The notes under the pieces are model-generated. The model did not search any database. It had not been told where the DNA came from and was given only the letters and a program-made list of their open reading frames with translations. A stretch of DNA of 64,000 nucleotides from Brevibacillus brevis NBRC 100599 (GTDB lineage: Bacteria; Bacillota; Bacilli; Brevibacillales; Brevibacillaceae). Each line of letters begins with the position of its first letter. Within the stretch, counting starts at the first letter, position 1. The translations under genes were made by a program, and so were the position numbers. The stretch covers positions 4,347,501 through 4,411,500 of the forward strand of contig NC_012491.1 in the NCBI RefSeq assembly GCF_000010165.1, given 5' to 3'. This document shows, piece after piece, positions 26,898 to 35,939 of this stretch.

Positions 26898-27031
26898 CTA
26901 AGCAAAACAAGAACTCCTCCCTACAGCAAAATCAACCAGACGAACGCAATCGCCAGCCCAAAAACGTTCAAAACGATGCGCCAGGCTATGGAGACAAAAA
27001 ACTGGAGGGACCCAATCGTCCTTCCACCTAA
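26894..27031 (+). CDS. Small acid-soluble spore protein, SspM-like
   Basis: 45 aa, Asn/Gln/Lys-rich and disordered, ending DKKLEGPNRPST. From memory B. subtilis SspM ends DKKLGGPNRPST, a close match; such minor SASPs are made in the forespore. GAAAGGGG lies upstream. The gene closes the MFS transcript and is followed by a perfect 16-bp terminator. A forespore promoter was not identified. Confidence 0.7.
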   Translation: MTKQNKNSSLQQNQPDERNRQPKNVQNDAPGYGDKKLEGPNRPST

Positions 27032-27047
27032 CCCTTAGGCAATCAAT

Positions 27048-27093
27048 AAAAAAGTCATTTTGCGCCTTCATGCAAGGGCAAAATGACTTTTTT
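27048..27093. terminator. Strong bidirectional terminator
   Basis: Perfect 16-bp inverted repeat 27048-27063/27078-27093 with A and T runs on both sides. Confidence 0.92.
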
Positions 27094-27101
27094 CAATTCC
27101 T

Positions 27102-27611
27102 TTACGAAATCGGTACGAGCTTGTACGGCAAGGAGAATTCTTCCAATCCCTCCAAAAATACTTGACGAGACTTTTCATCAGGCGCAATCAGTTGGAGATA
27201 GCGTGTGAAATAAAACACGATGCGATCCTCTTTGCCCTCTTGTAAGCGATAGTGTGACAGCTGTGCGATGTCCGTCAGGTTGTAGAAGTATTCATAGTGC
27301 TCCTGTGTAAAAGGCGCATGAAAGATCCGACTGACCACTACACCATTGCTTAGATTTTCCCGCATGTTCTCTTTTGTTGCCCCGAGAAAACGAAGCAGTT
27401 CACCAGCGCGCTTCGCCCCGACCTTCTCCACCAGGATGCTGTCGTTGTACTCCACTTCCAGATCAGTCAATTTGTTGGAAACGGCTGCAAGCATCGCCAT
27501 CAACACCTTGCGCACTGCCAGATTCTCCGTAGCAAATTGATTGTCAAACACATTAAATTCAAACGACGTCGCTTCGCCCTGACGCCGTGTATACAATATG
27601 ATCGCGTTCAA
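27102..27611 (-). CDS. Hypothetical protein, 169 aa
   Basis: Not recognised. A soluble alpha/beta-looking protein without signal peptide or cysteines; NVFDNQFATENLAVRKVLMAML and the aromatic HYEYFYNLTDIAQL stretch stand out. TTG 27611 is taken as start because GGAGG lies 7 nt before it; an ATG two codons upstream nearly touches that site. It lies 25 bp after the M42 peptidase gene on the same strand. Confidence 0.75.
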   Translation of the reverse strand: MNAIILYTRRQGEATSFEFNVFDNQFATENLAVRKVLMAMLAAVSNKLTDLEVEYNDSILVEKVGAKRAGELLRFLGATKENMRENLSNGVVVSRIFHAPFTQEHYEYFYNLTDIAQLSHYRLQEGKEDRIVFYFTRYLQLIAPDEKSRQVFLEGLEEFSLPYKLVPIS

Positions 27612-27636
27612 AAGCATTCCTCCGCTTTCTACTCAC

Positions 27637-28716
27637 TTATCTAGGCAAAATAGCTTCCCACGTCGCACGGTCCACCTTGCGAATGACACTGAACAAGAGA
27701 CGCTTGGCTGCCTCGTAATCCTCGCGGTCAATGATCGAAGCATGGCTGTGAATGTAACGGGAAGGAATTCCAATAACGGCAGACGGCACTCCCTTGCCAT
27801 GGTACTGAACGACACCTGCATCCGTCCCGCCTTTTGCCACATAAATCTGGTACGGAATGTTCTCTTCTTCGCACGTGGAGATAAGAAGCTCACGCAATCC
27901 TACCGGCATGACGTACATCGGATCGTAGATGCGCATCAAAAGTCCACCGCCGAGCTTGCCGCCATCATCTTTTACCCCTGGTATGTCTGTGGCTGGACTC
28001 GCATCCACTGCCAGGAACAAATCCGGATCAATGGACGCAGCGGCAGTTTTCGCGCCACGCTGCCCGGACAATTCTTCCTGTACAGTAGCCCCGACGTAGA
28101 CGACATTCGGATGATTTGGGTTTTCATGCAGCTCTTTTGCGAGCTCCACTGCCAAACTGCAACCATAGCGATTATCCCATGCTTTCGCCATGATGCGGCG
28201 CGGATTGGACATGACCTGCAACGGGCAAACCGGTACGATTTGCTGGCCAGCCCGAACCCCTACCTGTTCTGCTTCCTCACGTGAATCCACGCCGATATCA
28301 ATGTACATGTTGCGTACATCCATCGGGCGATTACGCTGATCGTCGCTCAAGACATGCGGTGGAATCGAGCTGATTACGCCTTCAACTGGGCCGTTGTCCG
28401 TTATAATTTGTACACGTTGCGCGAGTAGAACCTGCCCCCACCAGCCTCCCAGCGTCTGAAATGAAATAAATCCTTTATCAGAAATTCGGGTGACCATGAA
28501 GCCGACTTCGTCCATGTGACCCGCTACCATAATTTTTGGACCGTTCTCGTCACCACGCATAACGCCAAAAATACTTCCCAAATTGTCGTACATGAGTTCA
28601 CTCGTATAGCTGCTTATGTATTCCCGCATAATCTCGCGTACCGGACCTTCGAAGCCAGGCGCTCCTGGTGCCTGCGTCAAACGGTTCCACAGTTCAGCTT
28701 GAAATTTATTTTCCAT
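27637..28716 (-). CDS. M42 family metallopeptidase
   Basis: 359 aa cocatalytic metal aminopeptidase (glutamyl aminopeptidase/FrvX/YtoP type). Metal and catalytic motifs: VAGHMDEVGFMV (His and the Asp), AKAWDNRYGC (bridging Asp), TVQEELSGQRGAK (catalytic Glu pair), FLAVDASPATD, and the C-terminal His in SRYIHSHASII. Cytoplasmic, usually dodecameric. ATG 28716 has GGAGGA 9 nt upstream. Confidence 0.93.
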   Translation of the reverse strand: MENKFQAELWNRLTQAPGAPGFEGPVREIMREYISSYTSELMYDNLGSIFGVMRGDENGPKIMVAGHMDEVGFMVTRISDKGFISFQTLGGWWGQVLLAQRVQIITDNGPVEGVISSIPPHVLSDDQRNRPMDVRNMYIDIGVDSREEAEQVGVRAGQQIVPVCPLQVMSNPRRIMAKAWDNRYGCSLAVELAKELHENPNHPNVVYVGATVQEELSGQRGAKTAAASIDPDLFLAVDASPATDIPGVKDDGGKLGGGLLMRIYDPMYVMPVGLRELLISTCEEENIPYQIYVAKGGTDAGVVQYHGKGVPSAVIGIPSRYIHSHASIIDREDYEAAKRLLFSVIRKVDRATWEAILPR

Positions 28717-28869
28717 CGCCAAAAATCCTCCCCGACCCTAGTTTCATGCCTGTTAACCTTCTCTATTATCCGCGAGAGAGAATTCAGACGCAACTACCTC
28801 CAAGCAGGAATGCAAGATCTTGTCCCGAATGAAGAAAAAACACGAATCGTTTTGAGGGGGAAAAAGCAG

Positions 28870-29709
28870 ATGGCAATCACGTTTCGAAAGTTGTCCGAAT
28901 TCAGTGAAATTGAGCAATTAGAAAGAATGGAAGGAAAAATATGGGACCCTTCTAGTGCTATTCCTCACCATATGACACTCACCATGCACAAGTTTGGCGG
29001 TCTGTTTTTAGGGGCATTCGATGGCGAGGAAATGATTGGCTTCTTGTACAGCTTCCCGGGCTTCACCAATGGAGAACCCCATCTTTGTTCGCACATGCTC
29101 GGCTTTTTGCCAGAGTATCGCAAGCAGGGGCTGGGCGTACAAATGAAATGGCTGCAAAAGGAAGAAGCGGCTGCTGCGGGCTATTCCAAAATCACATGGA
29201 CCTACGATCCGCTAGAGACTGTAAACGGTGTTCTCAACATCGCCAAGCTGGGAGGTATCGTTCGAACGTATTTGCCAAACTGCTACGGACAGCTTGATGA
29301 CGACTTTAATCGAGGACTGCCGACAGACCGTTTCCTCGTGGAATGGATGATCGGAAGCGATCGTGTGGAATCGCGTCAGGCAGGGAACAACCCTACTCCC
29401 TCTCTTGAACAGGTACCTGACCTGTTGCGTCTGGAAATCAAGGATGGCATTCCACATCCTATCGAAATCGATTTGTCACGCGAAGAGCCTATCGTGCTAC
29501 TACCTGTCCCTGCCTTCTTCCAGGATGTTAAACGAGCTGATATGACCGTCGCTTCCATGTGGCGAGAGATGACGCGCGAATTGTTCACCGCCTATTTTGC
29601 CAAAGGTTATGTCGTTACGAATATCCTCCGTGATCAATCCATCGTTCGTTACGTCTTAGAAAAGCAGCCGTTGACTGATATTTTAGGTGCCTCGTCCTCT
29701 TTATCCTAG
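28870..29709 (+). CDS. GNAT-family N-acetyltransferase-like protein
   Basis: 279 aa. The N-terminal half is a GNAT domain with the acetyl-CoA motif YRKQGLGVQMKW (a Q-x-x-G-x-G/A variant) and the strand LGAFDGEEMIGFLYSFP. The C-terminal half (about 150-279) is the extension of the COG3375-type acetyltransferases. A long upstream extension overlapping the M42 gene antisense is rejected; GAGGGGG lies 9 nt before ATG 28870. Substrate unknown. Confidence 0.83.
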   Translation: MAITFRKLSEFSEIEQLERMEGKIWDPSSAIPHHMTLTMHKFGGLFLGAFDGEEMIGFLYSFPGFTNGEPHLCSHMLGFLPEYRKQGLGVQMKWLQKEEAAAAGYSKITWTYDPLETVNGVLNIAKLGGIVRTYLPNCYGQLDDDFNRGLPTDRFLVEWMIGSDRVESRQAGNNPTPSLEQVPDLLRLEIKDGIPHPIEIDLSREEPIVLLPVPAFFQDVKRADMTVASMWREMTRELFTAYFAKGYVVTNILRDQSIVRYVLEKQPLTDILGASSSLS

Positions 29710-29787
29710 CTAGAATGGCGCGCCGGGTGGGTAGGTTGTGGTAAAATGGTGTTTGCCCAACCTTATACAACAAAGGACGAGAATGAA

Positions 29788-31089
29788 ATGAATCGATCAC
29801 AATACAAGTATGACGTTATTATCATAGGCGGTGGCCCCTCTGGGCTGATGTCTGCTATTGCTGCTTCTGGCCAAGGAGCAAGAGTTTGTCTCGTGGAAAA
29901 AGGCTCGAAGCTCGGACGCAAGCTCATCATATCGGGCGGCGGTCGTTGCAATGTAACCAATGCCAAGGAACAAGATGAATTAATCAAACAAATGCCGGGA
30001 AATGGTCGCTTCATGTACAGTGCTCTCACCCAATTCGGCAACCGTGAGATTATCCAGTTTTTTGAGGAGTTGGGTGTCGCGTTAAAAGAAGAGGATCGGG
30101 GCCGTATGTTTCCCGTCACAGATAAAGCAGTGACAGTCGCCCAAGCGTTGATTGATTTGTTGAAGCAAAGAGGTGTCAGCATTCATTTAAACGCCGCTGT
30201 AAAGGAAGTTCTCTACTCGGAAGGTAGAGTCGGTGGCATCATGCTCCAGTCTGGTGAGAAAATAACCGCGCCTTGTGTGATTATTGCCGTCGGGGGTTGT
30301 TCTGTACCACAGACAGGCTCTACAGGCGATGGCTATGCGTGGGCAAAAGCAGCCGGGCACACGATCACAGAGCTGTATCCTACTGAAGTACCGCTTACAG
30401 CCAATGACTCTTTTATTCGCGATAAATCGATCCAGGGTCTGTCGCTGCGTGACATCACGATGACGTTGTATGCGCCAAATGGGAAAAAGATCAATACACA
30501 GGAAGGCGATATGATCTTCACTCATTTCGGAATATCAGGACCCGCCTCCCTGCGCATGGGACATTATGTCTCTGTGTCGCAACGAAAATACGGAGCGGTT
30601 CCTCTATCTCTGACGATCGATCTCATGCCTGACAAAACGGCCGAGGAAATCACGGCGGAAAGCTGGCAGCTGATTGAGGAGCAGCCAAAAAAGGCAGTAA
30701 AAAATGCAATAAAAGGCTTCCTCCCCGAACGGATTATTCCACTCTTGCTTTCCTTGGCAGGAATTTCGGATGAAACAACCTACAGCCATATGAAGAAACA
30801 AGAGTGGAGCAAGTTCACGAACTTGATCAAAGCTTTTCCACTCACCATTACGGGGACGCTCTCTCTTGAGGAAGCGTTCATTACAGGTGGCGGTGTGAGT
30901 GTAAAAGAGATCGATCCACGCTCGATGAGATCCAAGCTCATGGATGGGTTGTATTTCGCTGGAGAGGTCATGGACGTCCACGCCCATACAGGTGGCTACA
31001 ACATCACCATCGCCTTTTCGTCTGGCTATTCTGCGGGTACGCATAGTGCGCAGGAAGCATTTGAATTTTTTTACGAGAATGACGTTTAG
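29788..31089 (+). CDS. FAD-dependent oxidoreductase, BaiN/HI0933 (YtfP) family
   Basis: 433 aa flavoprotein. N-terminal FAD-binding GGGPSGLMSAIAA, the family signature GRKLIISGGGRCNVTN, and the C-terminal GLYFAGEVMDVHAHTGGYN, where the FAD is closed over. Family members include B. subtilis YtfP and a bile-acid reductase; the physiological substrate is unknown. ATG 29788 is preferred (AAAGGA) over an extension from 29746. Confidence 0.88.
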   Translation: MNRSQYKYDVIIIGGGPSGLMSAIAASGQGARVCLVEKGSKLGRKLIISGGGRCNVTNAKEQDELIKQMPGNGRFMYSALTQFGNREIIQFFEELGVALKEEDRGRMFPVTDKAVTVAQALIDLLKQRGVSIHLNAAVKEVLYSEGRVGGIMLQSGEKITAPCVIIAVGGCSVPQTGSTGDGYAWAKAAGHTITELYPTEVPLTANDSFIRDKSIQGLSLRDITMTLYAPNGKKINTQEGDMIFTHFGISGPASLRMGHYVSVSQRKYGAVPLSLTIDLMPDKTAEEITAESWQLIEEQPKKAVKNAIKGFLPERIIPLLLSLAGISDETTYSHMKKQEWSKFTNLIKAFPLTITGTLSLEEAFITGGGVSVKEIDPRSMRSKLMDGLYFAGEVMDVHAHTGGYNITIAFSSGYSAGTHSAQEAFEFFYENDV

Positions 31090-31145
31090 ATGATCAGGGA
31101 ATGGGGAAACTATGAATCAGGTTCTCTTTTCATGAAAAGAGAAAT

Positions 31146-31179
31146 CAGCACATTACTCCCCCCTAGTTGTAATGTGCTG
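31146..31179 (+). terminator. Hairpin downstream of the FAD oxidoreductase
   Basis: CAGCACATTAC/GTAATGTGCTG perfect 11-bp stem followed by GTTT. Confidence 0.7.
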
Positions 31180-31217
31180 GTTTAACAGACCTTACTCCCT
31201 TTATCTTCCTAGATGGG

Positions 31218-31251
31218 GCATCGCCTGCGTGAGCGATGCTTCTTTTTTTTT
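31218..31251 (+). terminator. Second terminator, strong T run
   Basis: GCATCGC/GCGATGC stem and a long T run (31240-31251) on the plus strand. Confidence 0.85.
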
Positions 31252-31260
31252 ACCCAGCAA

Positions 31261-31312
31261 AAAGCACCTGCTACCAAAGACGGTACATCCATCTTTTCAT
31301 AGCAGGTGCTTT
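31261..31312 (-). terminator. Terminator of the TPM-EzrA operon
   Basis: AAAGCACCTGCTA/TAGCAGGTGCTTT perfect 13-bp stem, with a T run on the minus strand. Confidence 0.8.
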
Positions 31313-31328
31313 ATCATTGATGATCGGT

Positions 31329-31529
31329 TTATCCGACAAGGCGGAACAAATACGCAAATCCAGCGAGCAAAAAGCCTAGACCCAACAGAAAAAACGTGTT
31401 GGCACGCTGCTTAACGCGCCTTTCGTCTCCCTGAAAATGAGCGTTCATCCGCGATTGCCAACGTTTTGTCTGCGGCTGTACCATGACGAGAATCCCAACT
31501 GCCAGTAAGAAGAGAGGAAAGACCATCAT
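31329..31529 (-). CDS. Small two-span membrane protein
   Basis: 66 aa with hydrophobic segments at about 2-18 and 44-64 and a basic loop between (QTKRWQSRMNAHFQGDERRVKQR). ATG 31529 has AAGGG 9 nt upstream; a TTG at 31538 overlaps the stop of the TPM-EzrA gene. It is co-transcribed with that gene and may be a partner in the membrane. No family was recognised. Confidence 0.7.
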   Translation of the reverse strand: MMVFPLFLLAVGILVMVQPQTKRWQSRMNAHFQGDERRVKQRANTFFLLGLGFLLAGFAYLFRLVG

Positions 31530-31534
31530 CTGGC

Positions 31535-33997
31535 TCAACCCTTTTTCTTACGACGGAGAAGCCAACCGTTGTCATCTTCGGCTGGTGCGCCTTCGATTAC
31601 CAGCCGGGCCTCCTCGGCAAGCTGATACGCTTCTGCGAAAGCTAGTTGTCGAAATGATATCTCTGCCTTCGTCAACAACTCATTGACCTGACGATTTTGG
31701 CGGCGATACCGGTTTGTATACTGGATGGCACCCTCTGCCATCTGGCAAGTTGCGATAATTCGTTCTGCCATTCGCTCTGTTTCGCCGACCAAATCACTCG
31801 CGTCCTGGACCAGCATGGCGACCTCTTCCAGATCATAGCGGTACTGTTCCATGATCGTTTGCACGCGGCCCAACGTTTGTACAACTTCTTCAAACATGTA
31901 TTTCAATTGATCCGGAATGCCTGGCAAGTAGCTACGCTTGATTTGCTGACGAACGCGGACTAATGTGTTAGAAATGCGCTCCAGTTCATCCAGCGCATCG
32001 TCTTCCGTTTCGATGACCAAATACGCTTGCTCTTCTTCTTCCGGAATCATCTCTTCCTGTTCAGGCTGATTCTTCGGCATGACCAACTCGTACTCTTCTT
32101 CTTCTTCTTCTTCGTACACAGGTTCCTCAGCTTTGACTTCTGGAGCCGGCTTTTTTGCTTTTTTGTTGAAAAGCTGAGGAATTGCTTGCAACAACACGGA
32201 ACGTTCAGCTTCACTCAGCTCTGAGGATCTTCCTCTCACCGCTCGCTCTTCTTCCACTTTCGTCTGCTGGAAAGAAGTTGTTATTCCTGGATTTTCTTCG
32301 CTGGCAGAATGCTCGATCTCGCTAGCTAAAGTCGGCTCCGGTGTACGAATCTCCGGCTCCACAGGCGTGGGCGTCGCAGCTACTTGCTGTAGCGAATCAT
32401 CCTGTTCCACCGCGCCTACTTCTGCACTCTTTTCTTCCTGCACAAAGTCTGTTTCATCTTTACCTTGATTTCCTTCTGCTTGCGGTTCCAATTCAACTTC
32501 TGCATACACCGTGGCTGCAGCTTCATCACGTGCAAGAACGCCATCTTCTATCGCTTGATACGTCGCATCAATGAGCACTTCGAACGCTTTGACATGGGTC
32601 AACACCATTTCCAGGCTGCCCTCTTCCAAAGAGCTCTTCGCTGACATGACCAATTGCTTCGCCTGCAAGAGGGCATTGTCCAAGGAATCCTGTTTTAAAT
32701 CAAAGCCGTCACGAACGGCCTGCTCAATTCCTTCTTCCAGATGCTTGAATTCTTCTGGCAATTCTTTTTTCACGCGTTGCACAAGCTTTGGAATAAGCTC
32801 CATCGCTTGTCCTACCTGCTCCAGTACTTGCTGAGCTTTTTGTGTGGTTTCGTAGGCGGCAATGTCGTCCCCTGCTGCCCGCGCAGTTTTCACGAGTTTT
32901 CGCATCGTGTCTACTTCATCCAGCGATGCTTTCAATTCATGGAAAGACAATCCGTACTCCAGACGCAAATCGGACAAACGTCGTTCCATCTGCTCCACTT
33001 GCTTTCCGATCTCAGGAACAACAACCTTATTTTCTTGCTTGGTAACTGCCACTTTGGATGTGTCTGTTTTTAGCTCATCCAGCTCATCCTCAATTTTTGT
33101 AATGGCCTCTCTCGCCTCATTCAACATACCAAGTGCCAACGTAAAACGGAAACGATCACAAGCCTCTTCCGCATCGAGAATCATCATTTCCACATCAGGG
33201 ATGCGAATGCGCAACAGATTTTCTTTTTTGTCTGCCAAGTGGTGGTAACGTACTTCTGTCATGCCGCTGGAACGGCGAAGCGGTTTTTCCACCTCGATGA
33301 CATTGATCTTCTCAACGAGCTCTTCCTTCCAATCCTCTACATCATCTACTTGGGCAAAAATAGCACGGCGTCTGATCATCGCGTATATCAAGCCAATCGA
33401 TAACCCGGCAAATACCGCACCAACCAGATAAATCCACCACGGAATACCTCCGAGTGCGCTACTGCTTTCGCTCTCTGGCGCCTTACTAGCGTCGGTCGCA
33501 TCCGGTATTGCTGTTGCTTGCTTGTTTTCAATGCGGCTTAGCTCCCTGTTTACTTCCGCGATTACAGTTTGTATACCGGTCAAATACTGCTTTTGTGTAC
33601 GAAATGCGTCATAAAAAGACGCGATCTTTTCATGCAGTAATGTCAGCGTCGCACCTTTTTCCTGCAAAGAAGGACCGGCATAAATCCCCAGCTGCTCGGT
33701 GTTCATGTCAAGTACGATCATTAGTGCATCATCGGCCAAATTGTAATTGTCAAACAGCTTTTGTGCATACATATCTGGAGATTCAGCTTCTGGTGCGGTG
33801 CTTTCCACTACCACGACTTTGTAGCTGCCTGGTAGGCCGTTCAATGAATTTGCAAAGGCGGTTCTGTCTTCTTTTTTCAAATAGTTGTCAGCGTCCTGAA
33901 CAACTTCATCTTTTTTATCTGGAAACGGTGTTGCATAAACCGGATTCGTATATAACAACATGCCTGCCAAACAGAGCATGAATAGTTTTCGTTTCAC
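31535..33997 (-). CDS. TPM-domain/EzrA-like chimeric membrane protein
   Basis: 820 aa. Signal peptide (1-23), an extracytoplasmic TPM domain (about 28-150; VVVVESTAPEAESPDMYAQKL), a membrane span (about 184-207), a basic stop-transfer RRRAIF, then a cytoplasmic alpha-helical region like the spectrin-type repeats of the septation-ring regulator EzrA (about 215-480 and 665-800). A low-complexity acidic linker with EEEEEEEYEL sits between the two helical parts. In B. subtilis ezrA lies beside refZ, as this gene does, which supports an EzrA-like role. Classical EzrA has only a short N-terminal anchor, so the secreted TPM head is unusual. Confidence 0.8.
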   Translation of the reverse strand: MKRKLFMLCLAGMLLYTNPVYATPFPDKKDEVVQDADNYLKKEDRTAFANSLNGLPGSYKVVVVESTAPEAESPDMYAQKLFDNYNLADDALMIVLDMNTEQLGIYAGPSLQEKGATLTLLHEKIASFYDAFRTQKQYLTGIQTVIAEVNRELSRIENKQATAIPDATDASKAPESESSSALGGIPWWIYLVGAVFAGLSIGLIYAMIRRRAIFAQVDDVEDWKEELVEKINVIEVEKPLRRSSGMTEVRYHHLADKKENLLRIRIPDVEMMILDAEEACDRFRFTLALGMLNEAREAITKIEDELDELKTDTSKVAVTKQENKVVVPEIGKQVEQMERRLSDLRLEYGLSFHELKASLDEVDTMRKLVKTARAAGDDIAAYETTQKAQQVLEQVGQAMELIPKLVQRVKKELPEEFKHLEEGIEQAVRDGFDLKQDSLDNALLQAKQLVMSAKSSLEEGSLEMVLTHVKAFEVLIDATYQAIEDGVLARDEAAATVYAEVELEPQAEGNQGKDETDFVQEEKSAEVGAVEQDDSLQQVAATPTPVEPEIRTPEPTLASEIEHSASEENPGITTSFQQTKVEEERAVRGRSSELSEAERSVLLQAIPQLFNKKAKKPAPEVKAEEPVYEEEEEEEYELVMPKNQPEQEEMIPEEEEQAYLVIETEDDALDELERISNTLVRVRQQIKRSYLPGIPDQLKYMFEEVVQTLGRVQTIMEQYRYDLEEVAMLVQDASDLVGETERMAERIIATCQMAEGAIQYTNRYRRQNRQVNELLTKAEISFRQLAFAEAYQLAEEARLVIEGAPAEDDNGWLLRRKKKG

Positions 33998-34044
33998 TTG
34001 TCATACATCCCCTTACTAGAATCATTCATTGGGAGAGGCCACGC

Positions 34045-34647
34045 CTAAGCAGGCAGCAAAGAACCTCGCAGATAACACATAATCGAGGTTTGCAGCCATT
34101 GGACGAACTCCTCGGAAGATGGCTCCAGATCATAGACCTGGCGAACCATTTGTGGTTGCAAAAATGGATATATCATCTGACTCGTCATAGCCAGTACTGT
34201 ACGATCAATAGAGACGGGCAAAAACTCACCCGAGACGACACCGCCCTCGATCACACGTGAAAGCCCGTGCTTCCATCGGCTCATATATAGCGTCATCACT
34301 TCACGAGCAAGCATGGATTCCACGCTCAGCTCACGGTGAATCAACCGCGTGATAGGCGCATGCTCACATTGAAATTGCAAATATAGCTGCACAACTTGTT
34401 CCAATCGTTGATAGGCAGGGATGTTGTCCTGCTCGTTTTCCAGTTCTTCCAAAAGGCGAAACAACGTCTCAAAGTAAGAAGCAATCAGCGTCTCCAGGAC
34501 TCCTTGCTTCCCTTCAAAGTGATAGGAAATCAGCGCGGAATTTACTTGAGCAACAGAGGCAATTTGTCTTACGGAGGTTCCTTTGTAGCCATGAACATCA
34601 AAAAGCTTCGCTGCTGCGGATAAAATACGCATTTTCGTCTGATCCAT
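34045..34647 (-). CDS. refZ: TetR-family regulator RefZ (YttP)
   Basis: 200 aa. N-terminal TetR HTH (about 8-55: KLFDVHGYKGTSVRQIA then VNSALISYHFEGKQGVLE) and an all-helical C-terminal domain. RefZ in B. subtilis binds sites near oriC and helps position the division ring and capture the chromosome at sporulation. The assignment rests on the family plus the conserved order ezrA-refZ-ytrP-rpsD. Confidence 0.8.
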   Translation of the reverse strand: MDQTKMRILSAAAKLFDVHGYKGTSVRQIASVAQVNSALISYHFEGKQGVLETLIASYFETLFRLLEELENEQDNIPAYQRLEQVVQLYLQFQCEHAPITRLIHRELSVESMLAREVMTLYMSRWKHGLSRVIEGGVVSGEFLPVSIDRTVLAMTSQMIYPFLQPQMVRQVYDLEPSSEEFVQWLQTSIMCYLRGSLLPA

Positions 34648-34850
34648 CAGGCATCTTTCCCATTGTACAGATTATTCGACGAAAAAAGATAGTCTTGTTG
34701 TATGTTCGACAATGTTTTCCATGATTCCTTCTCATCATGCTGATTCCATCGAAAAATACCGCTACCGCATAGATTTTCTTCCACATAAGAAGTACGTAAA
34801 AAGCATCGAGGACGTTACCTCATTTACTCAATTTTCCCTGACAAAAAAAA

Positions 34851-34884
34851 AGACGCTCCTGTCTGTTTTGCAAGAGGAACGTCT
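34851..34884 (-). terminator. Terminator of the lipoprotein gene
   Basis: AGACGCTCCT/AGGAACGTCT stem (one mismatch) with a 9-nt T run on the minus strand. The 34648-34850 stretch upstream of refZ holds no convincing gene. Confidence 0.8.
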
Positions 34885-34904
34885 CACTTAATTACTCTTA
34901 CTCC

Positions 34905-35813
34905 CTATTTGCTTTTTTCCTCTGGAACTGTGATGGGGGCTACTGTTCCGTATTGCTGCAAATACGTTTCTACTTGCGTATGCTCTTTTACACGCTGATC
35001 GTTCAAATCGTACGCAGATCGAATGGACATCGTCATGTTCGTGGGGAGCATCGTTTTTTTGTTGTAGTGAATCGTGTACTCTGCCTCCACTTCCATCTGG
35101 TTCACGAGCTCATTTACGTCCACCTTTTTCTTGGACTGAATCGTGGGTCCAGAATGATGGGCAGGCGCCCCTCTCCAATTTCCTTCTGAGAGTGACATCG
35201 CTAGCTTTAGCTTCGGTATGTAGGGTTTCTCTCGCCCTGCTATCGATTGGACTTTTGCTCCCGACTTTGTTTGTTCTTGCATTTGAGCAACAAGCCAGCT
35301 TTTTAGTTTGGCAGAATCCAATACAACTCCAAGCGCTTCAAAATCGTCCTTTGGATTCTCATCAGGCAGCATCCGGACGTTTCGTTTCATACCGTCGATT
35401 TGCTGAAACGAAGCGACGGGGTTCCAGTTGTTCATTTCTTGATGCAGGGCCGGGCTATCCCCTGAGACATGGTTCCAGCCTTCGTTTTGTCCATCCTTGG
35501 TATACAGCTTGTCACCATGGCTGAGCAAGGATAAGTCATCCACTCTGTTTTCCTCTGGTACAGAGAGCTTCACGTTCATGTAAACAGCCTCTCCGTCTTT
35601 TCTGCCCGAAAAGTTAACCATGTTCGCATTGGCACTGTTCGCCGTCAGCAGCTTGGTTTGCCCGTAGAACGCATACGATTTCTGCGCATCGAACTTGTCC
35701 CGGACTTGCTCAAACGTTGTATTCGCATCCTGCTTCACACGCATTTGATTACAGCCACCTACAACAACAGTGCACACTAGAGCCATCACGCAAATGGGCC
35801 AATACTTCTGCAT
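34905..35813 (-). CDS. Predicted lipoprotein of unknown function
   Basis: 302 aa. Signal peptide with lipobox VVGGC, acylated Cys at residue 21. The mature part has a LolA/LppX-like look: TTFEQVRDKFDAQKSYAFYG, alternating strands, and a VEAEYTIHYNKKTMLPTNM segment near the C-terminus. GGAGGG lies 8 nt upstream of ATG 35813; the 41-codon upstream extension is not supported. It lies downstream of the MBL gene on the same strand. Confidence 0.78.
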   Translation of the reverse strand: MQKYWPICVMALVCTVVVGGCNQMRVKQDANTTFEQVRDKFDAQKSYAFYGQTKLLTANSANANMVNFSGRKDGEAVYMNVKLSVPEENRVDDLSLLSHGDKLYTKDGQNEGWNHVSGDSPALHQEMNNWNPVASFQQIDGMKRNVRMLPDENPKDDFEALGVVLDSAKLKSWLVAQMQEQTKSGAKVQSIAGREKPYIPKLKLAMSLSEGNWRGAPAHHSGPTIQSKKKVDVNELVNQMEVEAEYTIHYNKKTMLPTNMTMSIRSAYDLNDQRVKEHTQVETYLQQYGTVAPITVPEEKSK

Positions 35814-35939
35814 AGATGCTACCCTCCCTCGGCTACCCTGGTCAGCCTCATGTAAGGGCCCAGGGTAATAGTCCCTTTTAGCGTTTCCGGGGAGGAATAG
35901 GCTTATTCTACTTGCAAGCCTCTCTTGCATAATCACGTT

